Below, in pieces: positions 9,401 through 21,318 of a DNA stretch of 64,000 nt. The stretch covers positions 113,684-177,683 of the forward strand of contig NW_013657661.1 of assembly GCF_000142905.1 (NCBI RefSeq), read 5' to 3'. Source of the DNA: Thecamonas trahens ATCC 50062. Its lineage: Eukaryota; Apusozoa; Apusomonadida; Apusomonadidae. The notes beneath the pieces were generated by a model, which saw only the letters and a list, made by a program, of their open reading frames with translations, was not told the origin of the DNA and ran no database searches. How positions within the stretch are numbered: position 1 is the stretch's first letter; each line of letters begins with the position of its first letter. Position numbers and translations under genes: made by a program.

Positions 9401-12400
9401 GTCGCCGCCCGACGCAACTGTCATCGTCAGCGCCAGCGTCGGTGCAAGTCCGGCAACCAGCGAGTCTGCCACTTTGGTCGAGGCGGACCCGCGATCCTCG
9501 CGCGCAGCCCATGTGAGGATATCGAGACAGAGCTGCGCAAAGTGGACCCCGTGCACACTGTTCCCGGCCTCCGCAAACAGCTCCGTGTGCGAAATGAGGT
9601 TCGACAGCGCTCCGTCGCGCTCACGCGCTCGCATCTCAAACACCAGCTTGGTCCACCCTTGACTCGACCCAGTGTACTCGTCTTTGTAGCTCCGCACAAA
9701 CCGCCGCAACCCATGTGCCACCATCTTGGTGATCGCCTTCCACGGCGCGAGCGCATCGCCGCCTCCGCCCAGATCGCCCATCAGCGCCTCAAGCTCCATT
9801 CCCTGCGACGCCTCCGAGTGCTCGATCGACTCCGAGTCGGTCGAAAAGGTGAGGATCGAGTGCGCGTCAAATGATGAGGCCGACGACGACGATGATGACG
9901 ACGAGACCGCTGACGACGACGAGAGCAGACCCTCAAAGTCGCCGTCGCGCCCGCGTACCCGCGCGGACTGAGGGCTCACCATGCCCATCATCTTCACGTC
10001 AGCCGCCACTCGCATCGGCTTTGGGCCGCCGTGATGCGATGGCGTCGACCCGGCCGCCGTCCACGCCAGAACCTGCGCAGCCACTCCCCGTGGCATGACC
10101 TGCGCGTAGTGCTGCCGCATGGCAAAGAGTGTCGACGCCACCGCGTGCACACGCCCCAGCAGCGTCAGATGCGGCCGCGACGCCGTCACGGCTGAGCGGA
10201 TCATACCCGCAGGCAGCTCGCCGCTCCGGAGCGCCGGATAAAATGCCTTAGCCTTTTCCAACCAGAAGATAAACAATTTGACAAGCGCGAGTGCTGCGCT
10301 GTTGCCCAATCGTGCGCTCTCGGCGTGCGAGACCAGCACCGGGGCCTGATCCGAGTCGTGAAAGACGACGCGCAGAAAGGCGAGCACGTCCTGGAACACT
10401 AACTGGGAGACAACGTCTTCCACCACCGATGGCGCGTGCGGTCCGTGAGTGTGAACGTGGACATGCGACGAGACAGAGCCTACGTCGCGCGCCCGTGCCC
10501 CGTCGGCCTCAAAAAACCGCGTCAGCAAACTCGACGCGGTCCCGTGCGCGTCCAGCATCCCGATAGCCTCGCCCACCACCCGTGTCAGTTCGCTTGGAAA
10601 GCGCAGAGCCACGTGGCTCATGTCGTTGTCGACGTAAACCTCACGGAGAAAGTGGAGGTAGGCGCCGCGGACGCGGGCTTGCAACTCTAGTGATCCATAC
10701 GCGGCCAGCACCCGCGAGACCACAGTCTCGAGTGGGATCATCATCTGGCATTTGACCTCGGCCAGCCGGTTGGTGTTGGCGCACGAGCCGAGGAGTCGCA
10801 TCAGCTCGAGGTGGTACAGCAGTCTGTCGCCTGACTTGCGGCTTGTCCGAGAAGCGTGTTCCTCAAGAGCGGCAGGCCAGGCATTGTCATCAAGCAAGAG
10901 GACAAGAACGGTGGCGTTCGACGGGTGCTGCAGGAGCGCGAGAACTCGATTCTGCGTCCGCGTAATGGTGTGGTTCATCGCGCAGAGCACACACGCCAGG
11001 AACCGCAGGTAGTGCCTGTGCAGACCGGTGGTTTTGATTTGGTCCAGCGCGTGCTGGAGGACCCGTGTGGGAATGCGGGCACATAGTCCATAGTTGCCCG
11101 AATACAGCGCCGCGAGCGTGAGAGTCGCACCCACCTCCCATCGCGAAGCCGTGACAAGCGCGTCCACGTACGGTACCACCGCAGCTTGGTGGTCCGGCGA
11201 CCGGCGCACAAACGCCTCGAGGAACCGAAAGATGAGCCGGAGCACATGGCGAACCGCCCCGTTGTGCTCACTCTTCCTGCTCGCTGTCGCCATCCACGCC
11301 TCTCCCACCCGCTGTGTAAACGTGATCAGCGCAGTGTGGCAGCCGAGGTCAAGCAGGATGTCGCGGTGGCCAGTCTCGCAGAACGCGAGTGCGTCGCGGA
11401 GCATGGGAATGACTTCGGTTTCGAGTCGATCCACCGCCTCAGGGAGTACGACTGGGACCGTCTCCAATGCTGCCAGTCCTACCGCGAGCCGCTGATACTG
11501 CGCAATGGCCAGTGGGTTGACAAGGACCTTGACCGACGCAAGGAGCTCCAACAGCTGTTCGGCCTTGGTAAAATGGGCACATATGAGGCCAAAGGTGGCA
11601 ACCAGCGGCTCTCCTGACGCCCGCGCCGCAAGCTGGAGCAGGCCGCCGGCAAGATCGTCGTCAATGAGGACAGCCGCAAGTGATGATGGCGCCACCGCAG
11701 CCGAAGCCCGCAGGTGCGGCTTCCATCCCGGTGGCCGCAACTTTTGCGGCAGCAGCTCCTCCACTAGCTCGTGGACCGCTGTGGCTTTCAGCGACTGCTC
11801 CCGAATGAGATGCATGGCAGCCCGGACCTGTGCGGTGGTCATCGGCGACGTCTGGTGCGCAACCGCAAGTCCATGGCTCAGCGATGTTGCCGACGTAGCC
11901 AGCAAGTCGCTCACGCTTTGACGCGAGAGGAGCGTGGGCAATGGCGACGGCGCTGGCGACAGATCCCGACTAGCGCCTGCGTTGCTCGCCACAGCCGCGC
12001 ATGCAGCGTCATTGTCGAGCACAGTCTGCATGCGAGTGTAGAATAGCTCCAGCAGCGACGTGGCCAAGTCGTTGAGCTGGATCGCCTCCAGCTGCTCGAT
12101 GGCCTGCACTACCATGAGCTTGCAGGCCTCGAGCTGCCGCCGGAGCGCGTGGCCAAGAATGCTGGGCAGGACAGCGCTCGATGGGCGGTCGGCAAAGAGC
12201 GAAACACGGAGTGAGAGCTGGTGCATGAGCCCGAGGAATGGGTGCAGCGCGTCGATCGAAGCGGGCGAGAACGGCGTGTACATGCCGAGCTCAATGAGCC
12301 GCGTCACCGCCCGAAGGACAGGTTGCAACAGTGAGAGTGGAAAGTGGGCGAGCTCGACTTCCGCCAGTCGCTGCAGCTCGCTGTCGACAAGCCTTGCCAG

Positions 12401-15204
12401 CCGCTCAAGATGCGGGTTGGCTTCAATGGCCGCCTCGCGCGGCGGGACTGGCGACAGCGCCGCATGCAGCTCCGGCTCACAGAACAGCGGCCAGATGCGA
12501 ACACGCTGCAGGTGCCGGATCGTCAGCGGGCAGCTCTCACGCTCGATCCAGAGCGAGGTAGCGAGCGCAAAGAGCGCGCCGCGGATCGACGGCTGGGTTC
12601 CGGGTGCCTGAAGCATTTCGACCATTGTCTGCGGCTGGATGCGAAGCGCCGCTGCCGTGGCATCCGCAATGGCGTCGTTGCGACCGGACGCCATGCTTGC
12701 GAGTAGTAATAGCGCCTCGCGGGTATAGGCCTGTGCAAAGAGCGCGGTGCCCGGAATCGGCTCAGTCTCTGGCTCGGCAATAGCCATCGAGTACGATGCC
12801 GGCTCCTGTCGACCTGTGTCGCCCTCATGGACTGAGGCTACCAGCACAAACGGCGCTGTGGCAGAGTCGAGACGGATGGCTGGTAGCAGGTGCGGCGCCG
12901 CGTCAAGAAGAGCAGTCGCAATGAGCGACTGGTTGCGCGGAAGCGGCTTGCCGTCGAGCGTGCAGAGGACGGCAAGGAGCCGGAGGAGCGGAAGGTGCGG
13001 CGAAGCAGAAAGTGAAGCAACCACAGACTCGACAAACCGCGGCTCGACGCGCTTCAGCAGCAGTCTGTTGTCCTTGTACATAGCGATGAGGAGGCCGGCG
13101 GCGCCAAAGCCGTGCCCAATGTGGGTGACAAAGAACTGGGTGTGTGCTGCGAGCCGGAGCGACGCAAACGGGTTGAGCCGGACGGCGGTGGCCAGGAGCG
13201 CGTATCCGGTCGCAAGTGCCTCGCCAAGGTGGGCAAGTCGTGGGTGTGCCAGATCGCTAGGTACAAACCGACACGGGCCGCGCGGACGAGAGCTGGCGGC
13301 TTCGACCACGTCGCTTAGATGCCATGGAGCCGGAGGGTCTATGGCTGGTGGGGTTGCAAGCGGCGCGGGAGGCGGCGAGTTGTCGTCGTCAGATCCCGTG
13401 ACATACGCCGAGTCTGTGGTCGTCACCGACGACACGCTCCCCTCACTCCAGTCCAAAGTGGTCTCCGGGGCTGGGCGCGATAGCGGGTGCCAAAGGTGCG
13501 GCGTCGACGACAGCGGTGATAGCGTCCGTAGCGACTCGCTTATCTGTGCCACAGCAGCGAGGCGCTTGTTGATCCGCTTGAGAAACTTGCGTGCAGCATT
13601 TTGCGCTGTCGCCGACGTTGTCATGTCAAAGGGAGTGACGAGGGTGGCAACCACGAGGTCGAGGATGCCAAACTCGCGGAGAAAGCGCTGGACGCGCTCG
13701 CCGTGAAATGCACGCGCTGGGTGCGGATGGGTGGCGAGCGCAGCCATCGAGGTGAGCTTGCGCATAACAGCCAGGACAGGACCTAGCTGTGCGAGCGATG
13801 GTGGCAGCGGGAGGGACCAGAGCTCCAGGTAGGCGCGAAGCGTGGCGCTGGCGCCGGCAAGGTAGTGAAGCAGATGCTCAGCAGCATGGGTCGGCCGTGA
13901 GAGCGAGAAAGCGTTGTCGACTCGATCCGTAACTGAGTCGAGCGCGCGTGTGCCCATGACCAACCGGGTCTTGCGGGGCAGATCATGATGTGCCTCAATG
14001 GCAGCATGCAGAGTGTGGGGGAGTGAGTGCGAGGCGTCGTCGTCGGTCACAAGAACGAGCCGGCGAGTGGCAGCGTGAATGAGCCGAACGTGATGCGAGA
14101 GGAGGACAGTGGTGGTGATGGTATCGTCAGACGAAAAAGCTGTGGTACGATCCGCGTCGACCACGTCGAGAATAAATAGCGTGTCCTGCGACGTGAGGCC
14201 GGTGCCCGGCGGCGCCAGGGCCAACTCGCCACTGCCAGTCACCGTGAGGTAGGCGAGGGTGCGGACGTGGCGGAGCCTGTAGCGCGGGGCGAGCAGAGCA
14301 GATCGGGAGTGGCGTCGCCGACAAAGGTGACGACTGGCCCACCGCACGTCCGGTCGGCGTGCTCGACGAGAAAGACCGAGTTGGCCGACGCGAGCGTGTG
14401 CTTGGACTCTTCCTCGCGGTCGCGCGAGTGAATGTGGAGGACAACAGCCTCGACATCCGCCCCGTCTTCGTCGGTTCGTGTCCACTCGTATGCAAGGTAG
14501 CCGTCGTCCTCGATGGCAAAGAGACGGACCATGGCTCCACCCTGCAGCGGCGGCGAGTCACCGGCCGCCGCCGCCGCCTCACGCGCTGCGTACGACGAGT
14601 ACAGATGCGGCCGCCAGAGCGAGGCCTGGGAGCCAGCGGTGACCTCGAACGAGTTATCCGCAAACGGGGCGCGAGATACGTGAAGCGAGACATTCCACTT
14701 GGTCGAGACAAGCGCAAAGGCCTCGCCATATCGCACAGGCCCGCCATTCTGGCGGAGCTTGTATCGAGGTACGAGCGTCCACCACGCGCCGTCCGATCCA
14801 GGGTCGAGCGCGACTGAGAGGCAGTCCGGCTCGAGAACGCCGGCCTCCGACTCGCACACGGTGAGCATGCGATGCGAGACCACGTGCTGAAGCTGGATGG
14901 TCTGACCGTAGGTCACCCTCGAGCCCGATCGCTGCGTCTGCAGCTCTGCTCCGGCTGCCGGCGATGTACTTCCACCTGAGTACTGCTGCATGACCGAGAC
15001 TTTGAACAGAGCCTTTGGCGAAAAGGTAGCGTGTGAGTACGGCTTGTCCGAGACATGCACCGATGCGTCCGAGACGTGCAGTCCGTAGGCAAAGCCTCGC
15101 CGTATCCTCTCCCCACTGCGTGTCGTCTCCTCGAATCTGAGCACCAGCTCATCGCCGATGCACACAAACATGTCCGACGCCTCGCTCCTCGTCGACGCCT
15201 CCAT
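6482..15204 (-). CDS. ITPR: inositol 1,4,5-trisphosphate receptor (ER Ca2+ release channel), one-base frame break
   Basis: About 2907 residues if the frame is joined across one missing base near 14286-14289. The N-terminus has the suppressor beta-trefoil (FVCIGDELVLRFEE), then MIR/beta-trefoil 2 (RLRHVRTLAYLTV), long helical RIH/armadillo-type solenoids, and a C-terminal six-TM channel (about residues 2575-2810). The pore filter reads GLRSSGGIGDQ, the IP3R signature (GGGVGD in animals), followed by S6 (FVFVVLFLNLLLAIIVDTF). The C-terminal cytosolic linker carries CFVCG and HVKREH, the C2H2-like zinc site of IP3R/RyR. A Ser/Asp-rich insert lies near 9880-9960 and an Ala-repeat near 7890. It should release Ca2+ from the ER upon IP3 binding. 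Length matches IP3R (about 2700) and not RyR (about 5000). The break is more likely a sequence error than an intron: see findings. Confidence 0.9.
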
Positions 15205-15555
15205 GTCGAGCCACTGCGTATGTGGGAGAGGTTGGTAGAGGACGACGGCGTGTTAAGTGTTGGCCGTACAAGGGGGGTGTCTGAGCTCCAGCACTCTACT
15301 GGAGGCAGGAGGTTAGGGGGTGGGGGGTGGGGGGTGGACTTGGAGGCCACTAAATTTTTTTGTCACCTCAATGACTGCCTGCCCACCGTGTCCGTTTGAG
15401 TGGTGCACTCCCGGTTGTGCTGTCAGCAGGGTTCGGTGGTGGAGACAGCGACGCGATGAGGGAGAGGGAGCTGGGAGAAGCGGGGTGGGAGAGAGACAAA
15501 GTCAGTAAGACACGTCTTGTCGAGGTAAGGTGGAGTTGAAGAAGGAGCCACTGAG
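15205..15555. other. divergent intergenic region between IP3R and the A9/Trx-like gene
   Basis: About 350 bp. On the plus strand 15297-15340 is a G-rich tract, i.e. C-rich in the sense of the IP3R gene. No gene seen. Confidence 0.4.
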
Positions 15556-18507
15556 ATGGACAAGAAGAAACGCAGTGCTTCCAGGAAGGCTGTTGTGGAG
15601 GGCAAGAATGGTCGTGGTCGGCCCTCGGTGACCCCGGCTGTGGCCAGTGGCAAGGATGGCTCGCGCCTGGGTCAGCATGCCGCCACTGGTTCTGCCAGCG
15701 CAGCGGCAAGGACAAAGTCGAGTCACAAGGCAAAGGCCTCGGGCAAGGGCAAAGGCAAGGCTGCGACTGTGACTGCCGCAGCTCCCACTGTCGCCAAGGT
15801 CAAGGCAAAGTCCAAGGCAAAGTCCAAGGACAAGAGCCGCAACAAGTCGGCCGCTGCTCGAAGCACAGCTCGAGCGCAGCAGCCTGTCGCAGCGGGTGCG
15901 CCTGGTGGCACCCGTGCTGCCAATGGCCGTCTTGCTGTTGCGGGTCATGTCAAGGGCTCGGATCGGTCTGCAGGAAAGGTTGGCAGACTATCGCCTGCAG
16001 CTGCGGCCGCGCCTCGCGAATCGGTGGCGGTAAGCACGGGCAAGAGCAAGGGCAGAGGCAAGGGCAAGGGCCAAGGCAAGTTCAAGAAGAAGGGCAAGCA
16101 GAGGAAGCACAAGAAGAAGTCATCCTCTTCTTCCTCCTCCTCCTCCTCGTCCTCCTCGTACTCGTACTCGTCATCGTCGTACTCGACGCTCTACTCGTAC
16201 TCGCTGCCGTCGTGGAGCCCAGTCGATGCGTCGGCCATGTACTACGCCAATCCTCGGGCAGGCTCACGGCGCGGCTCACAACGACAGCTCTCCACTATCG
16301 AGTTCCTTGGTCAGATCCTCGGCTCATCGTCGTCATCGGGCGAAGAGTACAATTCGGTCATTGTCATTCCGCCGCGTGGCTCGACCCGCGGGATCTTCTC
16401 GTTCTTTGACTTTGTGCAGAGTCGCAACGTCTCCCACCTTGGCTCTGTCCCGCCGCCGCCGCCGCCTATCCAGTACGGGGCGCACTCTTATGGTGGCGGC
16501 TTTGCTACCGGTGGCTCAACCTCTGCCAACACCGCTTTTGGCGGACTGCAGCTCCGACGCTCGGCCTCGTTTGACGCACTGGGCGCCAGCGGCTCGTACG
16601 GCTCGTTTGCTTGGCAACCGGAAATCCGGTCGTTCTCGTACGACTCATCCAACTCGGACCCAAGCCCGCATGCAGCTGCCCCATATGGCATGTTCCACCG
16701 CTCGGCGCTCCTGCGCTCGGTCTCGACCTCGTCAACCTCGTTGTCGTCTGACACCACTGCGTCGTCGTCGTCATCGTCGTCGTCACAAAGCCCGTCGCCT
16801 GCCCACGCTCGCGCCCGTGCAAGGACAAAGTCAAAGACCAAGTCGAAGGCCAAGGCCAAGTCGAAGGCCAAGGCCAACAACACCGTCGACAACGCTTCAC
16901 CTGCGCTCACCTCGGCACCGGCGCCAGTATCGGCATCGGCACCCGCCCCCTCATCCGCCCCTGCTCGAACTGCGGAGACTCCTGACCAACGAAAGTCCAA
17001 GGGCAAGTCCAAGGGCAAGTCCAAGGGCAAGTCCAAGGGCAAGTCCAAGCCGGTCTCGTCCACTTCCTCCATCTCGACAGTTGCGACCTCATCGTCCTCA
17101 TCGTCGTCCTCCTCTTCGTCTTCATCTTCTTCATCTTCGTCATTGTCGTACTCCTCTTCACCAACGTCACTCTCGTCAAGTATGTCCACCATCTCCAGCT
17201 CATTACCGCTGGGCTCGTCAACGAGCTCAAGCTCGAGCTCGGGGTCGAGCTCGTCCAAAACCGCCGATGCAAGCGCTACTATCAAGCACCGTCCGCTGGT
17301 CGACCTTGTCCGCGAAGCAGCGACTGGCAAGGGCCTGGTCTCGGACTCGTTTGACAACTCGACGCCATCTCTGCCGTCCGAGGCCTCCGCCATGTACCTG
17401 CGGATGTTGCCAACCAACTCGCTTGGGCTCGGCGCTATCCACTCGCGCGGCTTTGCCGAGACTGCAGAAGGCGCGCCGGGCCCCAACGCCGTCCGGACCG
17501 CCCGCGGCGCCGACGTGCTTGTCGAGGGCGGAGCGGTGACCAAGAAGAAGGTCAAGGCCGCCGAGGGTCAATTCAAGGGCTCCAAGAGCCGCGAGCCGCG
17601 GGTCCGGTCGGTGGCGCTGGTCGGCCTCCCAGTCTCGCGCGGTGGGTATCTGGTTGTCTCGGCTGTGTACGTCAACTGCGAGCGCAAGAGCTGCATCTTT
17701 GCCTGGTCACGATCGAAGGACGGTGAAAAGTGGACCCGCATCTCCGACTCGAACACCCACGTCTATCACCTGACCAAAGCCGACGCCGGCAAGCTCGTCC
17801 GGGTCCGCATCTCGCCCGTCAACGACCACGACCGAGCAGGCAAGCCTGCCACCGCCATCCTCTCCAAGCCAGTGCAGGACTCGGCTGTGCCCGAGGGCCG
17901 CTACCCCATCATCCTGCACGGCCCCAAGGGCCGAGCCGACGCCGCAGAGCTAGTCGTTGGTATCTCCGGCTTTGGCATCATCCATGCCGGCAAGACCACT
18001 GCTCGCATCCGCCACTCGATGGAGACCGGAGCTGTAGCAGACTCTGTCTCTCCCACCATGCTTCATCTCAATCTCTCCGCCAAGCACCGGGTCCGAGTCG
18101 ACACCCTCCTGGCCTCGGTCCGCTCCATCGTCCTCTACCATATGAACCGCCACCTCCCAGTCGGCGTCCACGTTGCCCAGCCGGAAGAGTCGTGGGCCTC
18201 GCTCCTCCGCATCTCCAACGAGAGTAACCTAGTCGTCTTCCTCTTCAACGACGCCCTCGCCGCCAGGCTGGAAAAGTACACCCAGTTCCTCGACGACGTC
18301 CGCCGCTCTGCCTCACTCCGCAAGCGCGCCCGCTTTGTCTTTGTCGACGCGCCGCGCTGCGTCGACATGGTCAAGAACGCCGGCGTCACCAAGCTCCCGG
18401 CCTTTGTCCTCTACCGCAACCAGAAGTGCCTCAACCGCAAGCGCAAGCACCAGATCTTCAACTCGGCCGATGATCTTGCCGCCGTCATCAAGAAGTACTC
18501 AAAGTGA
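15556..18507 (+). CDS. low-complexity protein with AIR9-like A9 domain and C-terminal thioredoxin-like fold
   Basis: 983 residues, intronless. Residues 1-200 are rich in Lys/Gly/Ser (GKGKGQGKFKKKGKQRKHKK), then long Ser runs alternate with Lys-Ser repeats (GKSKGKSKGKSKGKSK near 480). About residues 683-775 match the A9 repeat of plant/protist AIR9 microtubule proteins (LVGLPVSRGGYL; FAWSRSKDGEKWTRI; LTKADAGKLVRVRISPV). A PH-like beta segment follows (about 790-865), as in AIR9. The last 110 residues have thioredoxin-like order (SNLVVFLFND; ARFVFVDAP; VTKLPAFVLYRNQK) but lack a CxxC pair, so it is unlikely to be a redox enzyme. The role is unknown; cytoskeletal association is an inference from the A9 match. 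Confidence 0.8.
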   Translation: MDKKKRSASRKAVVEGKNGRGRPSVTPAVASGKDGSRLGQHAATGSASAAARTKSSHKAKASGKGKGKAATVTAAAPTVAKVKAKSKAKSKDKSRNKSAAARSTARAQQPVAAGAPGGTRAANGRLAVAGHVKGSDRSAGKVGRLSPAAAAAPRESVAVSTGKSKGRGKGKGQGKFKKKGKQRKHKKKSSSSSSSSSSSSSYSYSSSSYSTLYSYSLPSWSPVDASAMYYANPRAGSRRGSQRQLSTIEFLGQILGSSSSSGEEYNSVIVIPPRGSTRGIFSFFDFVQSRNVSHLGSVPPPPPPIQYGAHSYGGGFATGGSTSANTAFGGLQLRRSASFDALGASGSYGSFAWQPEIRSFSYDSSNSDPSPHAAAPYGMFHRSALLRSVSTSSTSLSSDTTASSSSSSSSQSPSPAHARARARTKSKTKSKAKAKSKAKANNTVDNASPALTSAPAPVSASAPAPSSAPARTAETPDQRKSKGKSKGKSKGKSKGKSKPVSSTSSISTVATSSSSSSSSSSSSSSSSSSLSYSSSPTSLSSSMSTISSSLPLGSSTSSSSSSGSSSSKTADASATIKHRPLVDLVREAATGKGLVSDSFDNSTPSLPSEASAMYLRMLPTNSLGLGAIHSRGFAETAEGAPGPNAVRTARGADVLVEGGAVTKKKVKAAEGQFKGSKSREPRVRSVALVGLPVSRGGYLVVSAVYVNCERKSCIFAWSRSKDGEKWTRISDSNTHVYHLTKADAGKLVRVRISPVNDHDRAGKPATAILSKPVQDSAVPEGRYPIILHGPKGRADAAELVVGISGFGIIHAGKTTARIRHSMETGAVADSVSPTMLHLNLSAKHRVRVDTLLASVRSIVLYHMNRHLPVGVHVAQPEESWASLLRISNESNLVVFLFNDALAARLEKYTQFLDDVRRSASLRKRARFVFVDAPRCVDMVKNAGVTKLPAFVLYRNQKCLNRKRKHQIFNSADDLAAVIKKYSK

Positions 18508-18639
18508 CACTGTGTCGCCCCCCCCCCCCCTGTCCCCCCTGTTCATGCCCTCCCCCGTCCGCCCGCCCGTCCACCACCCGTCCGCCTGACAGCAGCGGCA
18601 GCAACCCTTTGCCATTGCAGGCAAACCGCCACCTCACCT

Positions 18640-18730
18640 CACCACCACCACCACCACCACCACCACCACCACCACCACCACCACCACCACCACCACCACC
18701 ACTGTCACCACCACTGCCACCACCACCACC
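18640..18730 (+). repeat. (CAC)n microsatellite
   Basis: A nearly pure ACC/CAC triplet run directly upstream of the ArfGAP start codon, on its coding strand. Confidence 0.9.
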
Positions 18731-18741
18731 TAATCTCGGTA

Positions 18742-21318
18742 ATGGCAACACGGAGCGAGCGTGCTATGAGCTCTGGCCGCGGACGGAGCGTGCGGAGCGA
18801 GAGTGTTGGAGGGAGCGGAAGCGGAGGTGCGACAGAGCGGGTCTTTGCGCCCGTCGACCTCGCCGACGTCTACCGCGACTCGCCCATGTTCCGGGAAAAG
18901 GTCCGAGTGACGGCCAAGGGTACCGACAAGCTCCGCGGCTCGGTGGCGACTGTGGTCAAGGCTGCGGAGAAGATGCATGGTGCATCAGTCAAGTACGCTG
19001 AGGCTGCTCGCGCCTTTGGCGGCGAGGTCCTCCAGGCATTGCCAGGCAACGCCACCGGCTCCAACACCGTCGAGGCCTCCTTCAACGAGGCTGTCCTCCA
19101 CATTGCCGACGCCATGAATGAGCTGGCTGCCTTTGGTGAGGCCCTTGCCTCGCAGATGGTCGACGTCTTTATCGATCCCATGCACGCCCTCATCGCTCGC
19201 GCAGACGCCGTTGTCAAAGACTCGGGCAAAGCCTGGGCCTCGCGCCTCTCCGCCGTCGACTCGGCCGTCGGCAAGTACTCCAAGCTCTCGCGAAACGCGT
19301 CTGCCGTCGAAACCTCCAAGGTCAAGCACGAAATGGACCTCGCCCGCCACAACTTTACCGCCTTTGGCGTCCAGCACGTGGAGGAGCTCAACGATGTCGC
19401 CGCCGCCAAGCACTTTGACGTCCTCGAGCGCCTCCTGGCCCTCCTCTACTCGCATGCGGCCTACTTTCATCGCGGCCACGAGCATATGTCGTCCATGGCA
19501 CCGGTCATGACCTCGCTCACCGAGCAGCTCGCTGCAGATCGCGCCGCCTACGCCGCCGAGAAGGATGCTATGCACGCCGCGCTCTCCGCCGCGCTCACCG
19601 ATCCAGCCGGCCTCGACGGCAGCGCGACGCCCTCTCCCGCCACCCCGGGTCGCCCGGTCACTCCGGCTGCTGGCGCGCCCGACGAAGCTTCCGCTGCCGC
19701 TGTCGAGGACGACGTCGCCTTTCAGGGCTATCTCTTCAAGCAGTCGTCGTCGTTCATGCGCGACTGGAAGCGGAGGTTCTTTGCCATCAAGGACGGCCAG
19801 TTTGTGTACTACAAGAACGACTCGAACCTCAAGCCCATCCACGCCGTCAACACTCTCCTCTGTTCCGTCCGCCTCCCTGCCGACTCGGCCACCGACCGCC
19901 GCTCGTGCTTTGAGGTCATCACCCCGCAACGTGCATACCTGCTGCAGGCCGAGAACGACGCCGCCCGCGACGCCTGGATCGCCGCCATCCAGTCTGCCAC
20001 CGCCCAACAGCTCAATCATAACGAGGTTGGTACCGCTGGTGGAGAGTCGGCTGCAGGCTCGTCCGCTGGGCCGGGCACCCCACGCGCCGGCGCCAGCGGC
20101 GAGCCCGGCCTCGCCGCTGACGATGGTGTCTCGGACCAGCTTGTTGCTCTCTGGCGCGCCGACCCGGCAAACATGGCCTGTGCCGACTGCGGCGCGCCAC
20201 ATCCCAAGTGGTGCTCGCTTAATCTCGGTGCGATCTTTTGCATCGACTGCTCCGGCGCCCACCGCTCGCTCGGAACCCACATTTCCAAGGTCCGATCGCT
20301 CGAGCTTGACGCTCTCGACCCGCACGCGCTCCACGTTCTCAGGGCGCTCGGCAACGCTGTGTCTAATGCTGCCTGGGAGGCCGACATCGATGCCGTCGCC
20401 GAGTACAAGGTCGACGGTGTGATCAAGGATGTCAATGCCGTCCGCACCTTTATCTCACTCAAGTACCGCGACCGCCAGTTTTGCGGGCGCAACTCGGGCG
20501 ACCTCTCACCCGGTGCCATGGTCGCGGCCGTCGCCGCCAACTCGCGCACTGCCGTCCTCGAGTGTCTCGCCTCACCCGATGCTGCCATCTTATTGGATGG
20601 TCTGCAGCCTGTTCCGCCGGCCGTCGCTGACGACGCCGGCATCCCGCCCGACACTGCTGTTTCGCCGCTCCATCTCGCCATCGCCCTTGACCGCGTCTGG
20701 ATCGTCGAGTTCCTCCTCGCCAACTCGGCCTCACCTGACCTGCCCGACTCGCGCGGCTGGAGCCCGCTCCACTACGCTGCTCGCTCTGATGCCGGTGCCA
20801 TCACTGGCCTGCTCATTCGCCGCTCCGCTTCTCTCGAGCCGCTCAACGACGCCGGCCGCTCGCCGCTAGACCTGGCGCTCGAGACCATGGCAGCTAACAC
20901 TTCGACGCTCATCCGGTTTGCCCGCATGTCACTCGACGACGCCGACACATCCTTGCTCGCGCCGGACTCGCCATTTATGATCACGTTCCAGACCCTCGTC
21001 GCCGAGGCTTGCGTCGACGACGCCCTGCCGCCGCCCGCCGCCGCCAGTGACGCCGCTCTGCTCCGGGTCGACACAACAGCCCCGTCCACCCGCCGCCGCC
21101 GCCGCCGCCGACGCAAGGGCTCACGCTCGCAGCAGGACCCGGAGCCGCCGACCTCCTCCGACGCCACCATATCCCAACAAGCGCACCATAACTCGGACGT
21201 CTCATTCTCCGACTCGCAGGGCTGGACATCGTCGTCTGACTCGGTGCCCATGGCCGCCGCCGATGGCACTCCTGTCGCCGTCGTCCCCGTCGAATGGGAC
21301 GCCCAAGACGCGCTGTGA
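18742..21318 (+). CDS. ACAP/centaurin-beta-type ArfGAP: BAR-PH-ArfGAP-ankyrin
   Basis: 858 residues, one exon. Order: Ser/Arg-rich N-terminus; BAR-type helical domain (about 40-250; [18 protein letters not shown] onward); PH domain (about 327-425; [23 protein letters not shown], ending [10 protein letters not shown]); ArfGAP zinc finger (about 465-580) with CADCG and [20 protein letters not shown], including the catalytic arginine; ankyrin repeats (about 640-745; [23 protein letters not shown]); and a Ser/Arg-rich tail with a run of nine basic residues. The architecture is that of ACAP1-3. It should stimulate GTP hydrolysis on Arf6-type GTPases at curved membranes. All four zinc cysteines and the GAP arginine are present. 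Confidence 0.93.
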   Translation: MATRSERAMSSGRGRSVRSESVGGSGSGGATERVFAPVDLADVYRDSPMFREKVRVTAKGTDKLRGSVATVVKAAEKMHGASVKYAEAARAFGGEVLQALPGNATGSNTVEASFNEAVLHIADAMNELAAFGEALASQMVDVFIDPMHALIARADAVVKDSGKAWASRLSAVDSAVGKYSKLSRNASAVETSKVKHEMDLARHNFTAFGVQHVEELNDVAAAKHFDVLERLLALLYSHAAYFHRGHEHMSSMAPVMTSLTEQLAADRAAYAAEKDAMHAALSAALTDPAGLDGSATPSPATPGRPVTPAAGAPDEASAAAVEDDVAFQGYLFKQSSSFMRDWKRRFFAIKDGQFVYYKNDSNLKPIHAVNTLLCSVRLPADSATDRRSCFEVITPQRAYLLQAENDAARDAWIAAIQSATAQQLNHNEVGTAGGESAAGSSAGPGTPRAGASGEPGLAADDGVSDQLVALWRADPANMACADCGAPHPKWCSLNLGAIFCIDCSGAHRSLGTHISKVRSLELDALDPHALHVLRALGNAVSNAAWEADIDAVAEYKVDGVIKDVNAVRTFISLKYRDRQFCGRNSGDLSPGAMVAAVAANSRTAVLECLASPDAAILLDGLQPVPPAVADDAGIPPDTAVSPLHLAIALDRVWIVEFLLANSASPDLPDSRGWSPLHYAARSDAGAITGLLIRRSASLEPLNDAGRSPLDLALETMAANTSTLIRFARMSLDDADTSLLAPDSPFMITFQTLVAEACVDDALPPPAAASDAALLRVDTTAPSTRRRRRRRRKGSRSQQDPEPPTSSDATISQQAHHNSDVSFSDSQGWTSSSDSVPMAAADGTPVAVVPVEWDAQDAL

